Source of the DNA: Pandoraea eparura
Lineage (GTDB): Bacteria; Pseudomonadota; Gammaproteobacteria; Burkholderiales; Burkholderiaceae
Assembly (NCBI RefSeq): GCF_902459725.1
Contig: NZ_CABPSH010000016.1
Span: 31,520-95,519 of the forward strand
DNA length: 64,000 nt
Direction of reading: 5' to 3'
Shown one piece after another: positions 41,544-49,144 of the stretch. The translations under genes were made by a program, and so were the position numbers. The notes under the pieces are model-generated. The model worked only from the letters and a program-made list of their open reading frames with translations, was not told the origin of the DNA and did no database searches. Every line of letters begins with the position of its first letter. Positions within the stretch are counted from its first letter, which is position 1.

Positions 41544-43943
41544 ATGCGTACGCCTTCCCAGGTCATCTCATCTGCCGTGCATTCCGAAGCGGGCGGCGCG
41601 CTGGCACCCCCGCCCACCGATCATGCCACCGGGCTGACCGCCCATGAGGCGCAGGATCGCCTGCAACGATTCGGCGCCAACGTCATCGAAGATTTGCAGC
41701 GCCCGGCCTGGCGTCAGCTGGCAAGCAAGTTCTGGGGGCCGGTGCCTTGGATGCTGGAAGCCGTTGTCGTGCTTCAAGTGGCGCTCGGCAGGCCTCAGGA
41801 GGCCCTCGTCATCCTGTTTCTGCTGGCCTTCAACGCCGCGGTCGCGTTTGTCCAGGAACGTCGCGCCAAGGACGCGCTGGCGCTGCTGCGTCGCCAACTG
41901 CAAGTCAGCGCACGTGTGATGCGCGACGCGCAATGGATGCGGCTGTCGGCCACGCAACTCGTGCCGGGAGATGTCGTCCACGTTCGCGCCGGCGACATCG
42001 TGCCTGCCGACCTGATGTTGTTCGACGGTGCCGTGTCGCTCGATCAATCGGCGCTCACGGGCGAGTCGCTGGCCGTTGGTGCCGGTGCCGGGCAGCCGGC
42101 CTACACCGGGTCGATCGTGCGTCAGGGGGAAGGCAGCGGGGAGGTCACCGCTACCGGGGCGAGCACCTACTTCGGGCGAACCGCAGAACTGGTGCGCACC
42201 TCGAATGCACCGAGTCACATGCAGCGCACCATTTTCGCGATCGTCAAACGCCTCGTCGCGTTCGATGCCGTGCTCGTGGTCCTGGTGATTGCCTACGCGG
42301 TGACACATGGACTTCCCATGACGGAGACGGCGATCTTCGCGCTGCTGCTACTCGTGGCGTCCGTGCCGGTCGCGTTGCCGGCCACCTATACGCTGGCCAC
42401 TGCGATGGCGAGCGCCGCGCTGGCCCGGCAAGGCGTGCTGGTCACGCGATTGCCGGCAGTCGAAGAGGCGGCGGCGATGGACACGTTGCTCTCCGACAAG
42501 ACTGGCACGTTGACAAAAAACGAGCTGTCGGTGGCAAGCGTCACCGCCTTCGACGGCGTCGATGACGCGGCGGTGCTGCGCGCCGCCGCGCTGGCGAGCG
42601 ACGATGCCTCGCAGGATCCCCTCGACCTTGCCATTCTCGCGGCCTATCGTGGCCAGCCCGGCGCACAAGCGCTCCCTGTGAGAAACGCCTTTCTCCCCTT
42701 CGATCCCGCGACGCGCTTCAGTGAGGGGGTCTACGTCGTCGACGGCATCGAATGGTATGCGATCAAGGGGGCGGTCAGTGCCGTGCTTGCGCAGTGCGCC
42801 GCGCCGCCGGCGCAACCGGACGCCGTTGCCAATGCTGCGCAGTTGCTGGAGGGCGCCGGCGCACGCGTGCTGGCGGTTGCGCAAGGCGGCGAGGGAGCGG
42901 TCCGCCTGGTTGGCCTCGTGGCGCTGTCGGATCCTCCCAGAGACGACGCTCAGGATCTTATCGTCAAGTTGGGCAACCTTGGCGTACGGGTGTGCATGGC
43001 CACGGGCGACGCACTGGAAACGGCGAAGGCCATCGGGCAACGGCTCGGCCTTGGGGCGCGCGTATGCACTGCGCACGCTGACGATCTGCGTCACCCCGAG
43101 CAATGCGACATCTTTGCGCGCGTCTTGCCTGAAGAGAAGCACGCGATTGTCGCCGCGCTGCAAACGGCCGGACATGTGACCGGCATGACCGGGGATGGCG
43201 TGAACGATGCGCCCGCGTTGCGTCAGGCGGAACTCGGCATCGCCGTGGCCAGCGCGACAGACGTGGCCAAGGCGGCGGCGGGCGTCGTGCTGACCGATCC
43301 GGGACTCGAGGGCGTGTTGTCGGTGGTCGCGGCGGGGCGCGAGGTGCATCGCCGCATGCTGACGTACATCCTCAACAAGGTCGTCAAGACGCTGGAAATC
43401 GTTGTGTTCCTGACGCTTGGGCTGTGGTTCACGCACGGCTTCGTGATCTCGTCGCCGTTGATCGTGTTGCTGCTGTTTGCGAACGATTTTGTCACGATGA
43501 GTATTGCCGCCGACCGGACGTTGCCCGCGAGTCACCCGCAGCGCTGGCAGGTAGGACAACTCATCGGTGCGGCAGCCGTTCTGGCGGCCGTGTCCCTCGT
43601 GTTCTCGCTGTCGCTGTATGCGACGATGCGCAGCCGGTTCGGCGTCGATCCTGCGCAGATGCAGACGCTGGTATTTCTCTTGTTGGTCTTCACGACGCAG
43701 GCCAACGTCTATGTACTGCGCACCGACGGGCGGATAGGGTCGCTGGCACCCAGCCGCATTCTCGTGATGGCGAGCGTGAGCGCCGTGACGATCGTCTGCG
43801 GCATGGCCGTGAGCGGAACGTTGATGGCTGCCGTCCCGATATCGATCATCGGTGTGCTGCTGGGTGCCGTGATCGTGTTCGCATGCGTTCTCGATGCGAT
43901 CAAAGGCGTGGTGTTCAGGCACAGCCGCCTCATCGCGCGATAG
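41544..43943 (+). CDS. Plasma-membrane H+-exporting P-type ATPase (P3A)
   Basis: A 799-residue P-type ATPase. The phosphorylation site is DKTGTLT with D318, the actuator has LTGESL (residues ~173), and the hinge has TGDGVNDAPAL. The segment ASVPVALPAT in TM4 is the mark of proton pumps rather than Ca or heavy-metal pumps. There is no N-terminal metal-binding domain. It probably helps acid tolerance or membrane energisation. Bacterial P3A pumps are uncommon but known in Burkholderiales. It is not obviously in an operon; the next gene is preceded by its own regulator repeat. Confidence 0.92.
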   Translation: MRTPSQVISSAVHSEAGGALAPPPTDHATGLTAHEAQDRLQRFGANVIEDLQRPAWRQLASKFWGPVPWMLEAVVVLQVALGRPQEALVILFLLAFNAAVAFVQERRAKDALALLRRQLQVSARVMRDAQWMRLSATQLVPGDVVHVRAGDIVPADLMLFDGAVSLDQSALTGESLAVGAGAGQPAYTGSIVRQGEGSGEVTATGASTYFGRTAELVRTSNAPSHMQRTIFAIVKRLVAFDAVLVVLVIAYAVTHGLPMTETAIFALLLLVASVPVALPATYTLATAMASAALARQGVLVTRLPAVEEAAAMDTLLSDKTGTLTKNELSVASVTAFDGVDDAAVLRAAALASDDASQDPLDLAILAAYRGQPGAQALPVRNAFLPFDPATRFSEGVYVVDGIEWYAIKGAVSAVLAQCAAPPAQPDAVANAAQLLEGAGARVLAVAQGGEGAVRLVGLVALSDPPRDDAQDLIVKLGNLGVRVCMATGDALETAKAIGQRLGLGARVCTAHADDLRHPEQCDIFARVLPEEKHAIVAALQTAGHVTGMTGDGVNDAPALRQAELGIAVASATDVAKAAAGVVLTDPGLEGVLSVVAAGREVHRRMLTYILNKVVKTLEIVVFLTLGLWFTHGFVISSPLIVLLLFANDFVTMSIAADRTLPASHPQRWQVGQLIGAAAVLAAVSLVFSLSLYATMRSRFGVDPAQMQTLVFLLLVFTTQANVYVLRTDGRIGSLAPSRILVMASVSAVTIVCGMAVSGTLMAAVPISIIGVLLGAVIVFACVLDAIKGVVFRHSRLIAR

Positions 43944-44018
43944 CGAAATCGTCGTCTCGTTCGCAGCGCGACATTCACGCGAGTGTGACGAACTACCGAG
44001 TAGCGCCCCGTGATCGCG

Positions 44019-44034
44019 CTAAGGGTTCGCTAAG
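44019..44034 (+). promoter_or_regulatory. CTAAG direct repeat, copy A (DUF4148 gene promoter)
   Basis: CTAAG-N6-CTAAG with an 11-base period, 87 bases before the start at 44121. The same layout occurs at 44590 and 45436. OmpR/PhoB-type response regulators bind such one-turn direct repeats. Confidence 0.65.
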
Positions 44035-44120
44035 GCAGCGCGCCTACGATCAAGGTGAAGGTTGTGCGATGGCTGAGTCATCGCTCCTTCACCCCTATCG
44101 TCACCCTTAGGAGTTCGATC

Positions 44121-44531
44121 ATGAAGACCTCATATGTTGCCGCGCTCGTTGCCGTGGCGGGATTGCTTGGTGCGGTACAAATCAACGCGCAAGCGGCGCA
44201 AAGCCAATCCGTGATGTCCAGCGGTGCTCCGTCCTCGTCACTCACACGAGCACAGGTGTATGCGCAACTCGTAAGCGCGGAAAAGCATGGACTGATGCAG
44301 CAAGGCGACACCGTCTATCCTGAGACCGCGATGCTCCATCGTCCTCAAATGCACGTCACGCGGCTTGCCGTCGAGCAAAGCCTGAGCCGGGCCGAGCGAC
44401 ACGGCTTGCTCACGCAGTCGCGTAACGCCTATCCCGTGGTTCACCTGACGGCCCGCACACACACGGCGTGGACACCGAAGATGCAGGTCGCGAGTGAGAC
44501 GTCGATCGAGCGTCAGTATGCGAATCCGTAA
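44121..44531 (+). CDS. DUF4148 exported protein
   Basis: A 136-residue protein with a cleavable signal peptide (MKTSYVAALVAVAGLLGAV, cut probably after AQA). After it comes the DUF4148 motif LTRAQVYAQLVSAEKHGL, which is echoed later as VTRLAVEQSLSRAERHGL, an internal repeat. The family is common and unexplained in Burkholderia and relatives. TTAGGAG precedes the ATG at 44121. A CTAAG direct repeat upstream suggests control by the two-component system at 46929-48955. Confidence 0.88.
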   Translation: MKTSYVAALVAVAGLLGAVQINAQAAQSQSVMSSGAPSSSLTRAQVYAQLVSAEKHGLMQQGDTVYPETAMLHRPQMHVTRLAVEQSLSRAERHGLLTQSRNAYPVVHLTARTHTAWTPKMQVASETSIERQYANP

Positions 44532-44589
44532 TCGCCATGCGCCATCAGACCGTTCGACATTGACGATTCGGTCGCGAAATTCGCACTTG

Positions 44590-44605
44590 CTAAGTCTTCG
44601 CTAAG
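44590..44605 (+). promoter_or_regulatory. CTAAG direct repeat, copy B (cytochrome b561 promoter)
   Basis: CTAAG-TCTTCG-CTAAG, 11-base period, 92 bases before the start at 44697. Confidence 0.65.
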
Positions 44606-44696
44606 TGTCGCGCCCCAGAATTCTGATCCATGGGGCACGGCGCTTGGCGATCGTGTCAGCCGGATTACGTTTTCAATCAGTGGCGAAGAGGCTCCG

Positions 44697-45257
44697 ATGA
44701 AACAAACCATTACCCGTTACGATGCGGCATCCCGTTATCTGCACTGGCTGACTGCAGCCCTGTTGGCTGTGCAGTTCGTTGTCGCCTTGACGATGCCCGA
44801 TATCACGCGCAACACGCCCGCGATCGGGCTTGTGGCGTGGCATCTCTCGCTGGGCGTCACGATTCTGGGACTCACCGCCATTCGACTGGTGTGGTCGCGC
44901 TGTCGCAGCACGCCGGCGAAAGGCAAGCAGTCGATCTTGCACATGTTCGCCGCCATTGCGCACAAGGGCTTGTATGCGCTGTTGGTGATCGTGCCCGTCC
45001 TGGGCTGGATCAACGCTTCGGCGCGGGGCTACGGACTGAAGTTGCTGGGCGTGGTGCCTTTGCCCGCGTTGTCGACGCAGGGATCGTCTTTCGGCCACTC
45101 GATGGGCGACGTGCACTCGTTCCTTGCCTATGTGTTGCTTGGCGCGATCGGGATGCATATCTGTGCCGCGCTTTACCATCACTGGGTGCTGCGTGACGGC
45201 ACCTTGCACAAGATGCTCCCCGTGCAGAACCAGCCGGAACCCAGCACGACCCGCTAA
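44697..45257 (+). CDS. Cytochrome b561 family protein
   Basis: A 186-residue inner-membrane dihaem cytochrome with four helices. The His ligands are placed as in the bacterial b561 family: YLHWL in helix 1, AWHLSLG in helix 2, and DVHSFLAYVLLGAIGMH with ALYHHW in helix 4. It probably moves electrons between quinol and a periplasmic acceptor; some relatives remove superoxide. It has its own promoter with copy B of the CTAAG repeat. Two strong hairpins follow the stop. Confidence 0.92.
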   Translation: MKQTITRYDAASRYLHWLTAALLAVQFVVALTMPDITRNTPAIGLVAWHLSLGVTILGLTAIRLVWSRCRSTPAKGKQSILHMFAAIAHKGLYALLVIVPVLGWINASARGYGLKLLGVVPLPALSTQGSSFGHSMGDVHSFLAYVLLGAIGMHICAALYHHWVLRDGTLHKMLPVQNQPEPSTTR

Positions 45258-45268
45258 CGGCCTGTCTG

Positions 45269-45300
45269 TCGCGCGACGCTGTCTGATCGCCGTCGCGCGA
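45269..45300 (+). terminator. Hairpin after cytochrome b561
   Basis: TCGCGCGACG, 12-base loop, CGTCGCGCGA: a perfect 10-bp stem 11 bases after the stop, without a strong T-run. Confidence 0.55.
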
Positions 45301-45322
45301 TACGAATTTCCGCGGCAAACAC

Positions 45323-45360
45323 ATTCGCCCGCCCACCGTTCCCGGTGGCTGCGGGCGAAT
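45323..45360 (+). terminator. Second hairpin after cytochrome b561
   Basis: ATTCGCCCGC pairs with GCGGGCGAAT around an inner stem CCACCG/CGGTGG; it is followed by TTCGTTTG. Together with the first hairpin it probably isolates cytochrome b561 from the PAP2 transcript. Confidence 0.6.
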
Positions 45361-45435
45361 TCGTTTGTCGACACAAGCGGGCCTTCATGCGCCGCCACCA
45401 TCACCGCCCCGAAACCGCGCAGATAACGACGGATG

Positions 45436-45451
45436 CTAATGCGTGGCTAAG
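45436..45451 (+). promoter_or_regulatory. CTAAG direct repeat, copy C (PAP2 gene promoter)
   Basis: CTAAT-GCGTGG-CTAAG, 11-base period, 77 bases before the PAP2 start. One base differs from copies A and B. Confidence 0.6.
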
Positions 45452-45527
45452 AGTGGAGGCATAGGCTTCGGTTTGTGATATTTCCCGCGCCATTTTCGTA
45501 GCACGCTCATTTCAAGGAGGACGCCGC

Positions 45528-46123
45528 ATGGAGCGCCTGAACGACACGTTGTTTCTCATGCTCAATGCGTCGACATTACCCACGCCCCCGGTATTCGGGA
45601 TGGCGGTTTTCTTCGCGCAGTATTTGATTCTGACGGTGCCCGTGGCGATGGGGCTGTTGTGGCTGCGCGCCGACGAGGCGCAGCGCCGGTCGCTGATTGC
45701 CGCCGCCATCGCCGGTGCCATCGGGCTTGCTGTCAATCAGGCGATCGGCTGGGTGTGGCAACATCCGCGCCCGTTCGTCGTAGGCATCGGACACACGTAT
45801 CTGGCACACGCGGCCGACAGTTCATTTCCCAGTGATCACCTCACGCTGATCTGGTCGGTCGCCTTCGCGCTCCTGTTGGACAACCGAACCCGAACGGCGG
45901 GCGTTGCCGCCGCCCTGTTCGGCCTGCCTGTGGCGTGGGCACGCATTTCCTCGGCGTGCACTATCCGATGGATATGGCGGGCTCAATCGTCGTCGCGGGC
46001 ATTTCCGCTTGGGGGGTGACGCAACCTATGTGCTGGTTGCTTGCTCCCGTTTGCCGCGTGGCCCTGCTCATTCACCGAAAGCTGTTCGCGCGCTGGATCG
46101 ATTTGGGATGGGTCAAGGCATGA
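45528..46123 (+). pseudogene. PAP2-family membrane phosphatase, frameshifted
   Basis: Undecaprenyl-diphosphatase-like (BcrC/YbjG type) membrane enzyme. The first frame gives WQHPRPF (motif 1) and SFPSDH (motif 2), then leaves the family after WARI at about 45946. One frame over, FLGVHYPMDMAGS continues motif 3 (Arg-x5-His-x3-Asp) and runs on to 46123. Adding one T to the TTT at 45946-45948 would restore one frame of about 198 residues. As given, the product ends at 46019 and lacks the catalytic His of motif 3. It is either a real inactivation or a homopolymer sequencing error. GGAGG lies before the ATG, and copy C of the CTAAG repeat lies upstream. Confidence 0.8.
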
Positions 46124-46146
46124 CATTTCGAAGGACAATTCCGACC

Positions 46147-46905
46147 ATGAACGAAAACGTACAGAAAACGCTAAGCAAGGTTCCCGAGGTCACTCTCCTC
46201 TTCTGGGTGATCAAGATCGCCGCCACGACCTTGGGCGAAACCGGGGGCGATGCCGTCTCCATGTCGATGAACCTCGGCTACCTTGTCGGTACCGCGATCT
46301 TTGCGGTGGTGTTCGCCATTGCCGTCTCGGCGCAAATTCGCGCCAAGGCATTTTCGCCCGCGCTGTATTGGGTGACGATCATTGCCACGACGACGGTCGG
46401 TACCACGCTCGCGGACTTCGCCGACCGGTCGCTGGGCATCGGCTATGCCGGGGGCTCCTCGATCCTGCTCGCCTTGTTGCTCGGCTCGCTCTGGCTCTGG
46501 TACCGCACGATGGGCTCCGTGTCCGTGCATTCGATCCACTCGCCCAAGGCAGAAGCGTTTTATTGGGTTACGATCATGTTTTCGCAGACGCTGGGCACCG
46601 CGTTGGGTGACTGGACGGCGGATACGGCGGGGCTTGGCTATACGGGCGCGGCCGTGGTGTTCGGAGCGCTCCTGCTGGTGCTCGTCGGTGCGTATTTGTG
46701 GACCCGGACGTCGCGCACGTTCCTGTTCTGGGCAGCGTTTATTCTGACGCGTCCGCTGGGTGCCGTTGTCGGCGATTTCCTGGACAAACCGGTCAGTGCA
46801 GGCGGGCTTGCCCTGAGCCGGTATTCGGCGTCGTTTGCCTTGCTGGCCTTTATCCTGACGAGTCTGCTGGTGTTCCGGCAGCGCGCCGCAGCGAAAGCGC
46901 ATTGA
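46147..46905 (+). CDS. Four-repeat membrane protein (COG4705 type)
   Basis: A 252-residue integral membrane protein built from four related units. Each opens with Phe/Tyr-Trp and contains Gly-x3/4-Asp in a helix: FWVIKIAATTLGETGGD, YWVTIIATTTVGTTLAD, YWVTIMFSQTLGTALGD and FWAAFILTRPLGAVVGD. This is the pattern of the uncharacterised membrane-anchored proteins of COG4705. Function unknown; the repeated acidic residues within helices suggest ion or proton handling. AAGGAC precedes the ATG. It ends 23 bases before the response regulator start and is probably co-transcribed with it. Confidence 0.85.
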   Translation: MNENVQKTLSKVPEVTLLFWVIKIAATTLGETGGDAVSMSMNLGYLVGTAIFAVVFAIAVSAQIRAKAFSPALYWVTIIATTTVGTTLADFADRSLGIGYAGGSSILLALLLGSLWLWYRTMGSVSVHSIHSPKAEAFYWVTIMFSQTLGTALGDWTADTAGLGYTGAAVVFGALLLVLVGAYLWTRTSRTFLFWAAFILTRPLGAVVGDFLDKPVSAGGLALSRYSASFALLAFILTSLLVFRQRAAAKAH

Positions 46906-46928
46906 CCCGTCGCTAGAGAGGAGCTGAC

Positions 46929-47594
46929 ATGCGCATCCTGCTCGTCGAAGACGATCCGATGATCGGCAGTGTCGTTCGCGATTCCCTCAAGGATGCGACC
47001 TTCGCGGTGGATTGGGTCACTGACGGACAAGCGGCGCTGGCGGCCGCCGACTGCCAGCACTACGACCTGGTACTGCTGGATCTGGGCCTTCCGGGCAAAG
47101 ACGGTCATGCCGTGTTGCAAAGCCTGAGATCGCGAGGGCATCAGATTCCCATCATCATTGTCACGGCGCGTGATGCGCTGCCGGAGCGATTGAAGGGCCT
47201 CGACGCCGGCGCTGACGATTACGTGCTGAAACCCTTCGAGATGGCGGAATTGCTTGCCCGCATCCGTGCCGTCATGCGGCGTCAGGCGGGACAGGCGCAG
47301 CCGGTCATGTCGAATGGCATCGTCTCGCTCGATCCGGGAACACGGGAAGCCCGTACCTCGGACGTTGCAGCGGTGCAATTATCGAATCGCGAGTTTGCCT
47401 TGCTGGAGGCATTGCTGACGCGGCCCGGCGCCATCCTGTCCAGAAGCGACCTGGAAGATCGGATTTACGGGTGGGGAGAAGAGGTCGAGAGCAATGCCAT
47501 CGAATTTCTCATTCACTCGCTTCGCAAAAAGCTCGGTACGAGCGTCATCAAAAACGTGAGGGGCGCGGGATGGATGGTCTTAAAAGGCGATTGA
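46929..47594 (+). CDS. OmpR-family response regulator (QseB/PmrA-like)
   Basis: A 221-residue regulator. The receiver domain has the acidic pair (VEDD, residues 7-9), phosphorylated D51 in LLDLGLPG, and K101-region VLKPF. The C-terminal winged helix ends with NVRGAGWM. It is coupled to the kinase gene, which overlaps its 3' end by 25 bases. It most likely binds the 11-base CTAAG direct repeats found before three upstream genes. This is inferred from the match of repeat geometry to the regulator class and from proximity. Confidence 0.95.
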   Translation: MRILLVEDDPMIGSVVRDSLKDATFAVDWVTDGQAALAAADCQHYDLVLLDLGLPGKDGHAVLQSLRSRGHQIPIIIVTARDALPERLKGLDAGADDYVLKPFEMAELLARIRAVMRRQAGQAQPVMSNGIVSLDPGTREARTSDVAAVQLSNREFALLEALLTRPGAILSRSDLEDRIYGWGEEVESNAIEFLIHSLRKKLGTSVIKNVRGAGWMVLKGD

Positions 47595-48955
47595 GCGACT
47601 CCATTCGCCTGCGCCTGAGCCTGTGGCTTTCGGTGGCGATTCTCGTCTTTGCCGTAATCGCCGGGGCCATTTCGTTTGCCGCGGCGTTCGACGAGGCGCA
47701 TGAGCTGCAGGACGATGTGCTGCGCCAGGTCGCTGCCCTCGTCGACAACAACCATCTGCAGACCAGCGAGTTTCGCAATATTCAGGCCCCTCAGGCGCCG
47801 CAGGCGAGCGGCGAGGAGGCGCGCGTGGTCGTTCAACGGCTCGGCGTGGCAACGCGCCCGGGCGCGGGCGACGGCGACGACAAGCTGCCGCTGTCGCTGC
47901 CGGTGACGATGCCCGACGGTCTGACGACCGTCACCGTGGGCAAGGAGCCGTATCGGGTGCTGGTCAAGACACTGCAATCCGGCTCACGTATCGCGGTGGC
48001 GCAAGAGACCGACGTGCGCGACCAGATCGCCCGGACCAGCGCGATCCGGACCATCATGCCGCTCGTGGCGTTCGTCCCCGTCTTGCTGCTGGTGGTTGGT
48101 TGGCTGGTGCGCAGGATATTCCGACCGGTGGCGAGTCTGTCGAGCGAGATTGACCAGCGTCAGTACAGCGAGCTGCATCCGGTGTCGACCGAGCACCTGC
48201 CGAGCGAGATTCGTCCGTTCCTACGGGCCATCAACAACCTGTTGTCGCGTGTGGCCACGTCGGTCGACGCTCAGCACCGCTTCGTGGCCGACGCCGCGCA
48301 TGAACTCCGTACTCCGTTGACGGCGCTTTCCCTGCAGGCAGAGCGGCTGGCCGAAGCTGACATGTCCGCGACAGCCAGAGAGCGGCTGGTGGAGTTGCGC
48401 CAGGGAATCGAGCGCGGTCGGCACATGCTCGAGCATCTGCTGACACTGTCCAGCGTGCAGGCGACGCAGAGCGACGCGCATGCCACCACCGATTCCGTCC
48501 TGCGGGTATTCCGCCAAACGCTGGAAACGCTCTACCCGCTGGCGGAAGCCAAGGGTATCGACCTCGGCATCGAGGCGACTGAGGATGCGTCGTTACCGAT
48601 CGGCGAGGCGGACTTGAGCATGCTGATCAAGAACCTGGTCGACAACGCGATTCGCTATACGCCGGCCGGTGGACGTGTGGACATGATGCTCTCGTCGGGC
48701 AAGGGGCAGACGCGTTTGTGCGTCAAGGACACCGGTCCGGGAATCGCACCGAAGGAGCGCGACCGCGTTTTCGACGCTTTTTACCGCGGACTGGGAACGA
48801 GCGAAGTGGGCTCGGGCCTTGGCCTGTCGATCGTCAAGGCCATTGCGGAGAAGGCCGGCGCCGATGTGCAACTCGCCTACGCGGATGAGCGCGCACGAAC
48901 CGGCCTGAGCGTGACGGTCATCGTGCCTAGCGGATCGACGGTGCGATCGCTCTGA
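47570..48955 (+). CDS. Sensor histidine kinase (QseC/PmrB-like)
   Basis: A 461-residue inner-membrane kinase. TM1 is near residues 15-35 (LSLWLSVAILVFAVIAGAIS), then a periplasmic domain to about 160, and TM2 near 165-182 (IMPLVAFVPVLLLVVGWLV). The dimerisation helix carries H244 in DAAHELRTPLTAL. The ATPase part has NLVDNAIRY, DTGPGIAP and GSGLGLSIVKA. ATG 47570 inside the end of the regulator gene was chosen; a longer upstream frame reads only overlap sequence. The signal is unknown; related kinases sense cations, low pH or membrane damage. Confidence 0.94.
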   Translation: MDGLKRRLSDSIRLRLSLWLSVAILVFAVIAGAISFAAAFDEAHELQDDVLRQVAALVDNNHLQTSEFRNIQAPQAPQASGEEARVVVQRLGVATRPGAGDGDDKLPLSLPVTMPDGLTTVTVGKEPYRVLVKTLQSGSRIAVAQETDVRDQIARTSAIRTIMPLVAFVPVLLLVVGWLVRRIFRPVASLSSEIDQRQYSELHPVSTEHLPSEIRPFLRAINNLLSRVATSVDAQHRFVADAAHELRTPLTALSLQAERLAEADMSATARERLVELRQGIERGRHMLEHLLTLSSVQATQSDAHATTDSVLRVFRQTLETLYPLAEAKGIDLGIEATEDASLPIGEADLSMLIKNLVDNAIRYTPAGGRVDMMLSSGKGQTRLCVKDTGPGIAPKERDRVFDAFYRGLGTSEVGSGLGLSIVKAIAEKAGADVQLAYADERARTGLSVTVIVPSGSTVRSL

Positions 48956-48963
48956 AAAACGCA

Positions 48964-48995
48964 AAAGGCAGACGAACTTGCGCGCGTCTGCCTTT
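48964..48995. terminator. Bidirectional terminator between the kinase gene and tRNA-Leu
   Basis: AAAGGCAGACG, ten bases, CGTCTGCCTTT: a perfect 11-bp stem eight bases after the kinase stop and eight bases beyond the tRNA 3' end on the other strand. A and T runs flank both sides. Confidence 0.85.
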
Positions 48996-49003
48996 CGAAT
49001 TTC

Positions 49004-49088
49004 TGGTGCCCAGGGCGGGACTCGAACCCGCACGCCTCTCGGCGCTACCCCCTCAAGATAGTGCGTCTACCAATTCCGCCACCTGGGC
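49004..49088 (-). tRNA. tRNA-Leu (anticodon GAG)
   Basis: Read on the minus strand, the acceptor arm GCCCAGG pairs with CCTGGGC and CCA is encoded at 49006-49004. The D-loop has GGTAGACGC. The anticodon arm CTATC-TTGAGGG-GGTAG gives anticodon GAG, reading CUC and CUU. There is a long variable arm (class II) and a T-loop GTTCGAGTC. 85 bases in all. No integrase or attachment-site repeat is visible beside it. Confidence 0.97.
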
Positions 49089-49144
49089 AGGGGAGCGCGA
49101 TTGTAACGGGAAAATCGCGTTTTGTGAATGGCCGGTGTGATCCC

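Noticed and set aside
49004..49088. tRNA-Leu as an island attachment site
   Set aside because: No integrase gene and no repeat of the tRNA 3' end were seen on either side.
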